Assembly (NCBI RefSeq): GCF_003481705.1
Contig: NZ_QULN01000002.1
Coordinates: 248,001-312,000 of the forward strand
Reading direction: 5' to 3'
Length of the DNA stretch: 64,000 bases
DNA from: Butyricicoccus sp. OM04-18BH
GTDB lineage: Bacteria; Bacillota; Clostridia; Oscillospirales; Butyricicoccaceae
Shown here: piece by piece, positions 34,809 to 44,609 of the stretch
Layout: each line of letters starts with the position of its first letter
Position numbering within the stretch: the first letter of the stretch is position 1
The notes under the pieces: generated by a model
What the model was told of the DNA's origin: nothing
Seen by the model: the letters and a program-made list of their open reading frames with translations, nothing else
Databases searched by the model: none
Program-made: the position numbers and the translations under genes

Positions 34809-35850
34809 CGACGCAAAAAAACTCATCGACCGTCTTGCGCGCGAGCACAGCCTCTCAAAGGAGGACTATGCGTTCCTTGTGCGCGCGCAGGACGAAGAGA
34901 CCGCAGCGTATGCGGGGGCGCTTGCCGCCGGTGTCCGGCGTGAGGTCTATGGCACGGACGTTTATATCCGCGGTCTGATCGAGATCGGAAATATCTGCCG
35001 CAACGACTGCCTGTACTGCGGCATTCGCCGCTCCAACACGCACGCCGACCGCTACCGGCTGACCGAGGACGAGATCTTCGAATGCGCGTGCGAGGGCTAT
35101 ACGCTCGGCTTCCGCACCTTTGTCATGCAGGGCGGCGAGGACGGCGCGTTCGGCGTTGATCCGATCTGCCGCACGGTACGCCGCATCAAGCGAAAATTCC
35201 CGGACTGTGCGGTAACGCTTTCGCTCGGTGAATTTCCGCGGGAAGCTTACGAGGCTATGTTTTCCGCCGGCGCAGACCGCTATCTGCTGCGGCATGAGAC
35301 AGCAGACCGGACGCACTATGAAAAGCTGCATCCGGCGGAAATGTCGTTCGAAAACCGTATGCGCTGCCTGCATGATCTGAAGGAAATCGGTTTTCAGACC
35401 GGCTGCGGCTTTATGGTCGGCTCGCCGTTCCAGACACCCGAAACACTCGCTGAGGATTTTAAATTCATCGAAACCTTCCGCCCTGCGATGTGCGGCATCG
35501 GCCCGTTCATTCCCCAGAAGGACACTCCCTTCGGCGACAGACCCGCAGGAACGGCGGAGCAGACGGTCTACCTGCTCTCGCTGCTGCGGCTCATGCAGCC
35601 GAAGCTGCTGCTTCCGGCCACTACCGCCCTCGGAACCATCCTTCCGGACGGACGCGAACGCGGGCTTGCCGCCGGAGCGAATGTCGTCATGCCCAATCTC
35701 TCGCCGCTCTCCGTGCGAAAAAAGTACGCACTCTACGACGGCAAGCTGTGCACCGGCGAGGAGGCGGCGCAGTGCATCGGCTGCCTGTCGCGGCGTGTGC
35801 AGTCGGTCGGCGCGAATATCGTCATCGACCGCGGCGACGTAAAACCGTGA
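34801..35850 (+). CDS. hydE: [FeFe] hydrogenase H-cluster radical SAM maturase HydE
   Basis: 349 residues. CX3CX2C radical-SAM site in NICRNDCLYCGIR, GGEDG, and the C-terminal VMPNLSPL and YALYDGK region typical of HydE. Helps build the azadithiolate bridge of the H-cluster. Start at the ATG at 34801, overlapping the stop of the regulator gene. Confidence 0.95.
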   Translation: MNNDAKKLIDRLAREHSLSKEDYAFLVRAQDEETAAYAGALAAGVRREVYGTDVYIRGLIEIGNICRNDCLYCGIRRSNTHADRYRLTEDEIFECACEGYTLGFRTFVMQGGEDGAFGVDPICRTVRRIKRKFPDCAVTLSLGEFPREAYEAMFSAGADRYLLRHETADRTHYEKLHPAEMSFENRMRCLHDLKEIGFQTGCGFMVGSPFQTPETLAEDFKFIETFRPAMCGIGPFIPQKDTPFGDRPAGTAEQTVYLLSLLRLMQPKLLLPATTALGTILPDGRERGLAAGANVVMPNLSPLSVRKKYALYDGKLCTGEEAAQCIGCLSRRVQSVGANIVIDRGDVKP

Positions 35851-35883
35851 AATCTGTTTCGAACAAGAAAGGATATAATATAA

Positions 35884-37332
35884 ATGGCTGTTTATAACCC
35901 GAAATCCATGTATGCTGATGATTTCATCAACCATGAGGAGATTCTCGAAACGCTCGAATACGCCGAGCGCAACAAAAATAATCTCGAGCTGATCGACAGT
36001 CTTCTCGAGAAGGCGCGTCCGAAAAAGACCGCCGGCGGCGTTCACTGCGCCGGTCTGACCCACCGTGAGGCATCCGTGCTGCTCGCCTGCGAAAACCCGG
36101 AGAAGATCGCCGAGATGTACAAGCTCGCCGAGGAGATCAAGCTCGCCTTCTACGGCAACCGCATCGTTATGTTTGCGCCGCTCTATCTGTCCAATTACTG
36201 TATCAACGGCTGCGTTTACTGCCCGTATCATGCAAAAAACCGTCATATTGCGCGCAAAAAGCTGACGCAGGATGAGGTGCGCGCCGAGGTTATCGCACTT
36301 CAGGATCTTGGACACAAGCGTCTTGCCATTGAAGCCGGAGAGGACCCGAAGAACAATCCGATCGAATATATTCTCGAATGTCTGGACACGATTTACAGCG
36401 TCAAACATAAAAACGGCGCGATCCGCCGCGCGAATGTCAATATCGCTGCAACGACGGTCGATGAGTACCGCATGCTCAAGAATGCCGGTATCGGCACCTA
36501 CATCCTGTTTCAGGAAACCTACCATAAGAACAGCTATCTTGAGCTGCACCCGACCGGTCCCAAACATGACTACGACTACCACACCGAGGCGATGGACCGC
36601 GCGATGGAGGGCGGTATCGATGACGTTGGTCTGGGCGTGCTGTTCGGTCTGGAAAAGTACAGATATGAGTTTGCTGGTCTGCTGATGCACGCTGAGCATC
36701 TCGAGGCGGTGCACGGTGTCGGTCCGCACACCATCAGCGTACCTCGCATCAAGCGCGCCGACGACATCGACCCGGACGTATTCGACAATGGTCTTGCCGA
36801 TCCGCTGTTTGAAAAGGTTATCGCGTGCATCCGCATTGCCGTTCCGTATACCGGCATGATCATTTCCACCCGCGAGAGCGAAAAGGTGCGCGCGCGTGCA
36901 CTGCATCTCGGCATTTCCCAGATCAGCGGTGCGTCCCGCACCTCGGTCGGCGGCTACACCGAGCAGGAGCGTCCGCACGACACCGAGCAGTTCGATGTTT
37001 CCGACCAGCGTTCGCTCGACGAAGTCGTCCGGTGGCTGATGGAGATGGGATATATTCCTTCCTTCTGCACAGCATGCTATCGTGAGGGACGCACGGGCGA
37101 CCGCTTCATGAGTCTGTGCAAGTCCGGTCAGATCCTCAACTGCTGCCATCCGAACGCGCTGATGACGCTTGAAGAATTTCTCGTCGATTACGCGAGCGAG
37201 GATACACGCCGCGTCGGCATAGAGCTGATCGACCGCGAACTGCACAAGATCCCGAACGAAAAAGTCCGCACGCTTGCAGCTCAGCACATCAGCGACATCC
37301 GCTCGTCCAACCGCCGCGATTTCCGCTTCTGA
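35884..37332 (+). CDS. hydG: [FeFe] hydrogenase H-cluster radical SAM maturase HydG
   Basis: 482 residues. Tyrosine lyase giving the CO and CN ligands of the H-cluster. N-terminal radical-SAM cluster in NYCINGCVYCPYHAKN and the C-terminal auxiliary cluster CTACYREGRTGDRFMSLC are both present. 33 bp after hydE. Confidence 0.97.
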   Translation: MAVYNPKSMYADDFINHEEILETLEYAERNKNNLELIDSLLEKARPKKTAGGVHCAGLTHREASVLLACENPEKIAEMYKLAEEIKLAFYGNRIVMFAPLYLSNYCINGCVYCPYHAKNRHIARKKLTQDEVRAEVIALQDLGHKRLAIEAGEDPKNNPIEYILECLDTIYSVKHKNGAIRRANVNIAATTVDEYRMLKNAGIGTYILFQETYHKNSYLELHPTGPKHDYDYHTEAMDRAMEGGIDDVGLGVLFGLEKYRYEFAGLLMHAEHLEAVHGVGPHTISVPRIKRADDIDPDVFDNGLADPLFEKVIACIRIAVPYTGMIISTRESEKVRARALHLGISQISGASRTSVGGYTEQERPHDTEQFDVSDQRSLDEVVRWLMEMGYIPSFCTACYREGRTGDRFMSLCKSGQILNCCHPNALMTLEEFLVDYASEDTRRVGIELIDRELHKIPNEKVRTLAAQHISDIRSSNRRDFRF

Positions 37333-37345
37333 GGAGGGCTGAGCC

Positions 37346-38560
37346 ATGAGTCTCAATGCACAGGTATCTGCGGAGCGCGTACACATCGGCTTTTTCGGTC
37401 TGCGCAATGCAGGCAAATCCAGTCTGGTCAACCGTGTGACCGGGCAGGAACTTTCTGTAGTCTCCGAGGTGCGCGGTACAACGACCGACCCTGTCCGCAA
37501 GGCGATGGAGCTGCTCCCCCTCGGTCCGGTCGTTATCATCGACACGCCGGGACTGGATGATGAGGGAACGCTCGGTGAAGAACGGGTGCGCCGGGCGCAC
37601 CTCGTGCTCGACCAGACCGATATCGCGGTTCTCGTGGTGGATGCGGCCGCCGGTCTCTCACGGGCCGACCGCGGCCTGACACAGCTGTTCGAGGAACGGC
37701 ACATCCCTTACGTTATCGCAATGAACAAGGCGGATCTGATAACGGTTCCAGAGAACATCCCGGAAAATATGATTTTTGTCTCGGCACGCGAAAATGGAAA
37801 CATCCATGCGCTCAAGGAAAAGATCGCTGCTCTTGTACATTCTGTGCCGCCGGCACGCGAGCTCATCGCCGATCTTGTATCACCCGGTGATGCAGTGGTT
37901 CTTGTCACCCCGATCGACTCCGCCGCTCCCAAGGGACGTCTGATCTTGCCGCAGCAGCAGACCATCCGTTCACTGCTCGACGCAGGCTGTATTCCGGTCG
38001 TCACACGCGAGACCGAGCTCGCACGCACGCTCAGCCGGCTGCGCGAGCCGCCGGCACTCGTTGTCACCGACTCGCAGGCCTTCGGCATGGTCAGCCGGAT
38101 CGTGCCCGATTCCGTTCGCCTTACCTCGTTTTCCATTCTTTTTGCACGGTATAAGGGCGATCTGCGCACGGCGGTGCTCGGCGCGGCCGCACTGCGTCGG
38201 CTGAAGGACGGCGATACTGTGCTGATCTCCGAGGGCTGCACCCACCACCGCCAGTGCGGCGACATCGGCACGGAAAAGCTGCCGCGGTGGGTCAGACAGT
38301 ATACCGGCAGAGACATTCGCTTTGTATTTACTTCCGGCGGCGAGTTCCCGGAAAATCTCTCACCCTATGCGCTCATCATCCACTGCGGCGCGTGTATGTT
38401 GGGCGAGCGCGAAATGCAGTCACGTCTGCGCCGCGCAGCGGAACAGTGTATTCCTGTCACCAACTACGGCATTGCCATTGCGCAGATTCACGGCATTCTC
38501 GACCGTGCGCTGCGCCCGTTTTCCGCGCTTCACGCAGAGTGGGAGAAACAGCAGCAGTAA
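37346..38560 (+). CDS. hydF: [FeFe] hydrogenase H-cluster maturation GTPase HydF
   Basis: 404 residues. GTPase domain with P-loop GLRNAGKSS (residue 13 on), DTPGLDD and NKAD; scaffold domain C-terminal with the 4Fe-4S ligands EGCTHHRQC and HCGACMLG. Carries the H-cluster precursor to the hydrogenase. No hydA structural gene is in the window, so the enzyme is encoded elsewhere. Confidence 0.95.
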   Translation: MSLNAQVSAERVHIGFFGLRNAGKSSLVNRVTGQELSVVSEVRGTTTDPVRKAMELLPLGPVVIIDTPGLDDEGTLGEERVRRAHLVLDQTDIAVLVVDAAAGLSRADRGLTQLFEERHIPYVIAMNKADLITVPENIPENMIFVSARENGNIHALKEKIAALVHSVPPARELIADLVSPGDAVVLVTPIDSAAPKGRLILPQQQTIRSLLDAGCIPVVTRETELARTLSRLREPPALVVTDSQAFGMVSRIVPDSVRLTSFSILFARYKGDLRTAVLGAAALRRLKDGDTVLISEGCTHHRQCGDIGTEKLPRWVRQYTGRDIRFVFTSGGEFPENLSPYALIIHCGACMLGEREMQSRLRRAAEQCIPVTNYGIAIAQIHGILDRALRPFSALHAEWEKQQQ

Positions 38561-38573
38561 GCAGGGGTTCTGC

Positions 38574-38602
38574 TTGCTTTTCGCACGTTTTTATAGTATA
38601 AT
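38574..38602 (+). promoter_or_regulatory. Candidate promoter of the Crp/Fnr gene
   Basis: TTGCTT, 17-bp spacer, perfect TATAAT (38597-38602). Confidence 0.5.
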
Positions 38603-38641
38603 GCAGGCATACAGGTGTATCGAATTGGAAGCGAGGTGCGC

Positions 38642-39295
38642 ATGAATCTTTTAGAATTACCGTTCTTTTCCGGCTTTACTGCCCAGGAACTGCGGCTTCT
38701 CCGCAGTCTCGGCTGCATGCGCACAGACCGTTTTCCGCATGGCGCGCTCATTCTGCGCGCCGGAAGCCGTACACGCGAAATGGGTATTGTCGTTTCAGGC
38801 TGTGTGCACATTGAAAGCAGCGATTTCTGGGGCGCACACAGTATTTTGAGCAGCGTCGAAGCCGGAGGCGTGTTTGCGGAGACTTATGCGCTCTGCGGTG
38901 AAGCACTTATGGTGGATGCCGTTGCGGCGAAGGACTGCGAAATCCTTTTCCTCAGCCTGCTCCCCCTGCTTGACGGAGACAATGCAGCTGAAAGCTGGCA
39001 CGGCAAGCTGATGCAGCGCATTCTTCTGCTTACCGCGCAGAAAAATCTGACGCTGTCGACCCGTATTTTCTGTACATCGGCCAAAAATGTGCGTGGCAGG
39101 CTGCTGACTTACCTTTCCGGCGAGGCCGCACGACAGGGCCGGTATGAGTTCGATATTCCCTTCAACCGCCAGCAGCTCGCAGACTACCTCAATCTCGATC
39201 GCAGCGCCCTGTCCAAGGAGCTGAGCCGTATGCGCGATGAGGGAATGCTTGAGTATCGCCGGAACCACTTCAAGCTGAACAAAAACGAAACGTAA
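38642..39295 (+). CDS. Crp/Fnr-family transcriptional regulator
   Basis: 217 residues: cyclic-nucleotide-binding-like beta roll (FFSGFTAQELRLLRSLG, then GCVHIES, GGVFAET) and C-terminal HTH FNRQQLADYLNLDRSALSKELSRMRDEG. No N-terminal Fnr-type cysteine cluster, so probably not an oxygen-sensing FNR. Relatives without cAMP residues bind small ligands or haem. Downstream of hydF but with its own promoter; a link with hydrogenase control is only positional. Confidence 0.87.
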   Translation: MNLLELPFFSGFTAQELRLLRSLGCMRTDRFPHGALILRAGSRTREMGIVVSGCVHIESSDFWGAHSILSSVEAGGVFAETYALCGEALMVDAVAAKDCEILFLSLLPLLDGDNAAESWHGKLMQRILLLTAQKNLTLSTRIFCTSAKNVRGRLLTYLSGEAARQGRYEFDIPFNRQQLADYLNLDRSALSKELSRMRDEGMLEYRRNHFKLNKNET

Positions 39296-39300
39296 AATTT

Positions 39301-39334
39301 AAGGCTGACCGAAAAATAAGCGGTCAGCCTTTTC
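39301..39334 (+). terminator. Terminator after the Crp/Fnr gene
   Basis: Stem AAGGCTGACCG/CGGTCAGCCTT, loop AAAAATAAG, followed by T residues. Confidence 0.85.
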
Positions 39335-39342
39335 TTGTGCGC

Positions 39343-39381
39343 AAAAACAGGACCGGATGCGTATTTCTGCATTCGGTCCTG
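39343..39381 (-). terminator. groEL terminator
   Basis: Stem CAGGACCGGATGC/GCATTCGGTCCTG with one wobble, T5 on the minus strand. Confidence 0.8.
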
Positions 39382-39442
39382 CTTTATTTATGCGGTTTTA
39401 CGGTGCATTACGCACATTTTTCGTTTATCTGTGCGGAACGGC

Positions 39443-41074
<1,632 letters not shown>

Positions 41075-41090
41075 TTACCTCTTTCTGAAA

Positions 41091-41375
41091 TTACTCTACG
41101 ATTGCAAGAATATCGCTCTGGCGAACGATGATATACTTCTCGCCGTCGAGCTTGACCTCGGTGCCGGAGTACTTGCTGGTGATGACCTTCTGGCCCTTCT
41201 GGACCTCCATCTTGATTTCCTTGCCATCAACGACGCCGCCGGGGCCGACCTCGATGATCTCCGCTACCTGCGGCTTTTCCTGAGCGGATGCGGTCAGAAT
41301 GATACCGCTTGCGGTGGTCTCCTCTGCCTCTACCATTTTAACGACGACACGGTCGCAAAGGGGCTTGAGTTTCAT
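41091..41375 (-). CDS. groES: Co-chaperonin GroES
   Basis: 94 residues: LKPLCDRVVVKMVEAEE at the start, the mobile loop around ETTASGIILTASAQEK and GGVVDGKEI roof segment. First gene of groESL, controlled by CIRCE. Confidence 0.98.
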   Translation of the reverse strand: MKLKPLCDRVVVKMVEAEETTASGIILTASAQEKPQVAEIIEVGPGGVVDGKEIKMEVQKGQKVITSKYSGTEVKLDGEKYIIVRQSDILAIVE

Positions 41376-41421
41376 AATGGATTACCTCCTATGAAAAATA
41401 AAAATATACATTGTCGGGAGC

Positions 41422-41448
41422 TTAGCACTCAAAACACCGGAGTGCTAA
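41422..41448. promoter_or_regulatory. CIRCE element of groESL (HrcA operator)
   Basis: Perfect TTAGCACTC-N9-GAGTGCTAA between the -10 (minus-strand TATAAT, forward 41456-41461) and the groES start. Confidence 0.95.
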
Positions 41449-41499
41449 CTCGAGTATTATATTACATCAACTCTCGCTATTATGCAAGGGGGTAACGCC

Positions 41500-41513
41500 A
41501 AAAATTTTTGAAT
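41500..41513. repeat. Left flanking direct repeat of the prophage (candidate attL core)
   Basis: AAAAATTTTTGAAT, repeated exactly at 52681-52694. Lies just beyond the groESL promoter. Confidence 0.55.
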
Positions 41514-41564
41514 TTTTTTTGAACAATGCGTGTTGTACCTGTGTTTTAGCGGCCGTTCCCCTTG

Positions 41565-41590
41565 TTAGCACTCAATCGAAAGAGTGCTAA
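41565..41590. promoter_or_regulatory. Second CIRCE-like element
   Basis: TTAGCACTC and GAGTGCTAA perfect, but the spacer is 8 nt instead of 9. No gene starts near it; by the 14-bp repeat it falls inside the mobile element. Confidence 0.8.
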
Positions 41591-41726
41591 TGGATGTTTT
41601 GTTCTGCTTTTTGTTTGTAATCGGTATAATTTTGAGTTTATACACCATAAAAAGTTCGAACCATTTTTGCCCATTAAAACAGTATTGATGCATTGTATAT
41701 TCGCGTATATTTAAGGAAAAAGTGAA

Positions 41727-41786
41727 TAAGTTCTCATAAGTTCTCGTAAGTTACCCTCAAAAGTGTGTAAAAAAGTGTGTAAGCTA
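41727..41786. repeat. Phased repeats and arm-type sites beside the integrase gene
   Basis: Three copies of TAAGTT(CTC) start at 41727, 41737 and 41747, exactly 10 bp apart, followed by two copies of AAGTGTGTAA (41758-41786). The pair recurs at 52570-52597. Likely Xis and integrase arm-binding sites, by analogy with Tn916 and lambda. Confidence 0.55.
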
Positions 41787-41793
41787 CAGAAAA

Positions 41794-42942
41794 TCAAACT
41801 TCACCAAAAGCTTTCTGAAACTCGTGTTGTGCGCTGTCTAGATCTGCATGGCTGTACAGATCTAAGGTCATTGCCGTGGTGCTGTGTCCCATAAAATATT
41901 GCAAACTCTTAATATTCATATTTGACCTCTGAGCGTTAGTGCAGAAGGTGTGTCTTAACACATGAGGTGTCACATGAGGGAAGTCGTTATGCTCCTTCGT
42001 TAGCTTCTTTGTCATTCGTTCGAAACCAGAGCAGAGGTTTGATGGAGCTATCGGATTGCCGTTGTTCGAAAGGAAGAGAAAACCACAGATGCCATCCAGA
42101 GACGGCTCAACGGTCGTATCCCTACGTTCTCGTAACACCTTCTTCAGGGTTTGATATGCCCTGCTCGTCATCGGGATGTAGCGATCTCCACTTTTAGTTT
42201 TAGGAGTTTCGATTTTTAACCCTTCTTTGGTGTATGAGATCTGTCTGCTTACATGAATGCGCCTGAGCTTAAAGTCAATATCCTGCATCGTCAGCCCACA
42301 CAATTCTCCAGCTCTCATTCCTGTATCGATCAAAATGACAGCTACATCGTGCCATCTCCCGCCCTGTGTGGCTAGAAATTCAAGGTATAATTTCTGTTGC
42401 TTTGGGGTGAGCGCCTCTCTAGTTTCAGCATCGTTTGCAATTATAGAACCGAGCTTAAAATGGAACGGATTTCGTTTAATGTAGCTATCTTCTACGGCCA
42501 TTTCGAAAGCCGGCCGAAGAATATTTTGAAAAGAAGCAATAGTACCTCTAGAAAGTCCGCCCGCACTCAGTTCCTTGAACCAGGCTTTGCATTCGCTGAT
42601 TCTGACATCGTGTATCTTTTGTTGAGCGATTGGATACTGCTTAATTCTTCTAACAATGCTGGTGACCGCATTGAGAGTTCCTGCTTTCGCCCATTTGTGC
42701 AATGTCACATAACGGTCGACCTGCTCAGCGACAGTAACATGAAGTCCGTCGTAGGTGAGCCCTTCATGTAGAATTTCCTCGAGAATAGACTCTTTTTCTC
42801 TTAGTTCATTTAGTTTTTTTGCATAAATATACTTCCATTTTGTAGTATATGGAACTTTGTATCGGTAGTAATACGTTCCGTTAGGGCGTTCGCCCTCTCC
42901 TTTGTGTAGGACCCGTCCGTTTTTGTCCTTGCGTCGAGTCAT
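41794..42942 (-). CDS. int: Tyrosine integrase, Tn916 type
   Basis: 382 residues. N-terminal arm-binding domain like Tn916 Int (KDKNGRVLHKGEGERPNGTYYYRYK), SAM-like core-binding domain (about 70-165), catalytic domain with Arg210, Lys250, His327, Arg330, His353 and nucleophile Tyr363, all intact. Stop is TGA. Located next to the left end, typical for a prophage or ICE. No internal TAG. Confidence 0.95.
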   Translation of the reverse strand: MTRRKDKNGRVLHKGEGERPNGTYYYRYKVPYTTKWKYIYAKKLNELREKESILEEILHEGLTYDGLHVTVAEQVDRYVTLHKWAKAGTLNAVTSIVRRIKQYPIAQQKIHDVRISECKAWFKELSAGGLSRGTIASFQNILRPAFEMAVEDSYIKRNPFHFKLGSIIANDAETREALTPKQQKLYLEFLATQGGRWHDVAVILIDTGMRAGELCGLTMQDIDFKLRRIHVSRQISYTKEGLKIETPKTKSGDRYIPMTSRAYQTLKKVLRERRDTTVEPSLDGICGFLFLSNNGNPIAPSNLCSGFERMTKKLTKEHNDFPHVTPHVLRHTFCTNAQRSNMNIKSLQYFMGHSTTAMTLDLYSHADLDSAQHEFQKAFGEV

Positions 42943-43012
42943 TTCAACTCCTTCCTACTTAAAATGCTCAATCTAATATTATTATACAACATTTTAAGAT
43001 TATTTCAAATAC

Positions 43013-43222
43013 TTATAACGAAAAAGAAGTGTCTATAAACGCAGACATCTTTTTTCGCTTTATCATCCTTTTGCTGCCGATCCAGAGAACGTATGGACAG
43101 TCTTCACCTTCTGTTAATTCTCGGATTTTATTTTCTCCCAAATTAAAGTAAGCCGCGGCCTCTGGTATTGATAACAGCTCCTTCTCCCAGATCGGTATAT
43201 CAATTTTCTTCTATCTGCTGAT
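43013..43222 (-). CDS. xis: Excisionase (Xis), Tn916 type, with in-frame TAG and no normal start
   Basis: About 64-69 residues. IDIPIWEKELLSIPEAAAYF, GENKIREL, and the basic end IKRKKMSAFID match Tn916 Xis (TDIPIWE..., IGENKLRRL, IKRKQFEKIID). The only frame upstream has TAG at 43211-43213 and, three codons further, ATC at the place where a start should be: AGGAG lies 8 nt before it. If TAG is sense and ATC initiates, the protein is 69 residues; otherwise translation must start at ATT 43202-43204. Stop TAA. It lies 70 bp upstream of int. Confidence 0.75.
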
Positions 43223-43236
43223 GGAAATCTCTCCTC

Positions 43237-43265
43237 TTGATTTTCTCGAACACACGTTCTATAAT
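43237..43265 (+). promoter_or_regulatory. Rightward phage promoter
   Basis: TTGATT (43237-43242), 17 bp, TATAAT (43260-43265), 18 bp before the 43283 gene; it overlaps the xis ribosome-site region. Confidence 0.65.
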
Positions 43266-43282
43266 AAACGTGAGGTGATGAT

Positions 43283-43546
43283 ATGAACATTCGATATAAC
43301 GGCACCCCGCCCGATGCTATTCGATTCCGGCCAGAGTACGAAGTGGTCGAAGTTTTCTCCGAGTCTGCTTCGAACCTCCCGACTTCACTTAGATACAAAG
43401 GCAAGATGTTTAACATTCAGACTGTCGGCCGCAAAGTATTGAACTGCGAGCTTCAGGCAATCGAGTACCATATCACGATCGGTAAGCACAAAACCAAACT
43501 CTGGCAAGATAAAGCCGGCACTTGGTATGTCCGCCCTAAAGTTTGA
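43283..43546 (+). CDS. Small phage protein, unknown
   Basis: 87 residues, soluble, beta-rich looking, no known motif: contains RYKGKMFNIQTVGRKVLNCE and ends WQDKAGTWYVRPKV. GAGGTG ribosome site and a good promoter, then a terminator right at the stop: an independently transcribed rightward gene next to int-xis, the place where lysogeny-control or moron genes often lie. No function claimed. Confidence 0.65.
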   Translation: MNIRYNGTPPDAIRFRPEYEVVEVFSESASNLPTSLRYKGKMFNIQTVGRKVLNCELQAIEYHITIGKHKTKLWQDKAGTWYVRPKV

Positions 43547-43572
43547 GGCACCCCGAAGGGTGCCTTTTTTTT
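43546..43572 (+). terminator. Terminator of the 43283 gene
   Basis: Stem AGGCACCC/GGGTGCCT, loop CGAA, eight T. Confidence 0.9.
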
Positions 43573-43589
43573 ACGAATATCCGTTCGAT

Positions 43590-44105
43590 TTAAGCTCCGG
43601 TCGAGCCGATGCCGCCGGTTCTCTTCCCTCTAGGTTCATCGTCAACAGTGACGCCATATGGGACGAACACGCCCTGCATGAAGCGGTCGCCCGCTCGCAG
43701 ATGAAGCGTCTTGCCTTCGCGGCCATCGTTTGTGATCTTCGCCATGATGTGACCTTCGTTCTCGGCGAAAAAGTAATCACAATCCACGATCCCCGTGGAG
43801 TTGTCTAACTGCATGCGATACTTGAAGCCCATGGACGAGCGCGGAAAAAGCATCAGCACCCATCCTTCCTCCATGTGGCAGCGCATACCGGTCGGGATCA
43901 TTGCCGACTCACCCGGCTCAAGGATGATGTCATACGGCACGCGGAAGTCATATCCTGCACTGCCTTCGGTCGCGCGATCAGGGAAAACGAGGTCGCGCCA
44001 CATATCTTCGATGCAGCTCTCTGAGATCAGAGGGTTGCATTTTTTTACGTCTGCCGTGAACTGTGGGTAGCTCACGGTGTCAAATTCTGCTACGGTTAAA
44101 TACAA
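43590..44105 (-). CDS. dut: Prophage dUTP diphosphatase
   Basis: About 171 residues from a TTG at 44103-44105, which has GGAGG 7 nt upstream (an ATG at 44118-44120 contains that ribosome site and is less likely). Motifs RATEGSAGYDF, PRSSMGFKYRMQLDNSTGIVD and GGIGSTG are complete. Roughly half identical to the host Dut at 31008. Overlaps the end of the prophage nrdG by 10 nt, but only if nrdG is read through its TAG. Stop TAA. Confidence 0.93.
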   Translation of the reverse strand: MYLTVAEFDTVSYPQFTADVKKCNPLISESCIEDMWRDLVFPDRATEGSAGYDFRVPYDIILEPGESAMIPTGMRCHMEEGWVLMLFPRSSMGFKYRMQLDNSTGIVDCDYFFAENEGHIMAKITNDGREGKTLHLRAGDRFMQGVFVPYGVTVDDEPRGKRTGGIGSTGA

Positions 44106-44599
44106 TGTTTGTCCTCCCATAAGGTAATTTTCCCGCTCGCCGCGGTCTTTTTTATATCAATTACGCGCTGGTTGGTACTTCCGACCCACGGCGCGTTTAT
44201 GTCTCTTTTGGTCTCCAGATATTCTCCATCGACAATGACATCGGCCAGTCCCACGGCAGGTAAAGAGCAAACCTACTCATAGGAATAGCCAGTGTACAGC
44301 CAAATGGTCTTATTCGGAAATTCCTCACGGATTGTCTGGAGCAAGCGAGTCACTGCTCCACGATTGCCCGGGAACAGAGGGTCGCCGCCAGACAGTGTAA
44401 TTCCGTCGATATAATCTTTCTGAAGCTCTGCACGAATCTCGTCCATCGCTTCTTTGTCAAATGGGATACCAGACATCTGTTCCCATGTCTGTGGGTTCTG
44501 GCAGCCGGGGCACGCATGAGCGCACCCCGATACCCATAATACGACACGCAGGCCGGTTCCGTTCAGCATGTCATCCTTGGTAATGTTATGATAATTCAT
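44096..44599 (-). CDS. nrdG: Prophage NrdG activase with in-frame TAG at codon 109
   Basis: 167 residues when the TAG at 44273-44275 is read as an amino acid; 108 if it stops. The host NrdG is 166 residues and has Gln109 at exactly this position (YTGYRWEQ versus YTGYSYE-TAG). After the TAG, homology continues: LADVIVDGEYLET, then STNQRVIDIKKT against SANQRVIDVRRT in the host. CAHACPGC iron-sulfur site and GGDPL are intact. No other stop or frameshift. Ends TAA. Confidence 0.93.
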
Positions 44600-44609
44600 G
44601 TTTCACCTC

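Noticed and set aside
34855..37704. 949-codon open frame opposite hydE and hydG
   Set aside because: Antisense shadow of two conserved radical-SAM genes; no start signals.
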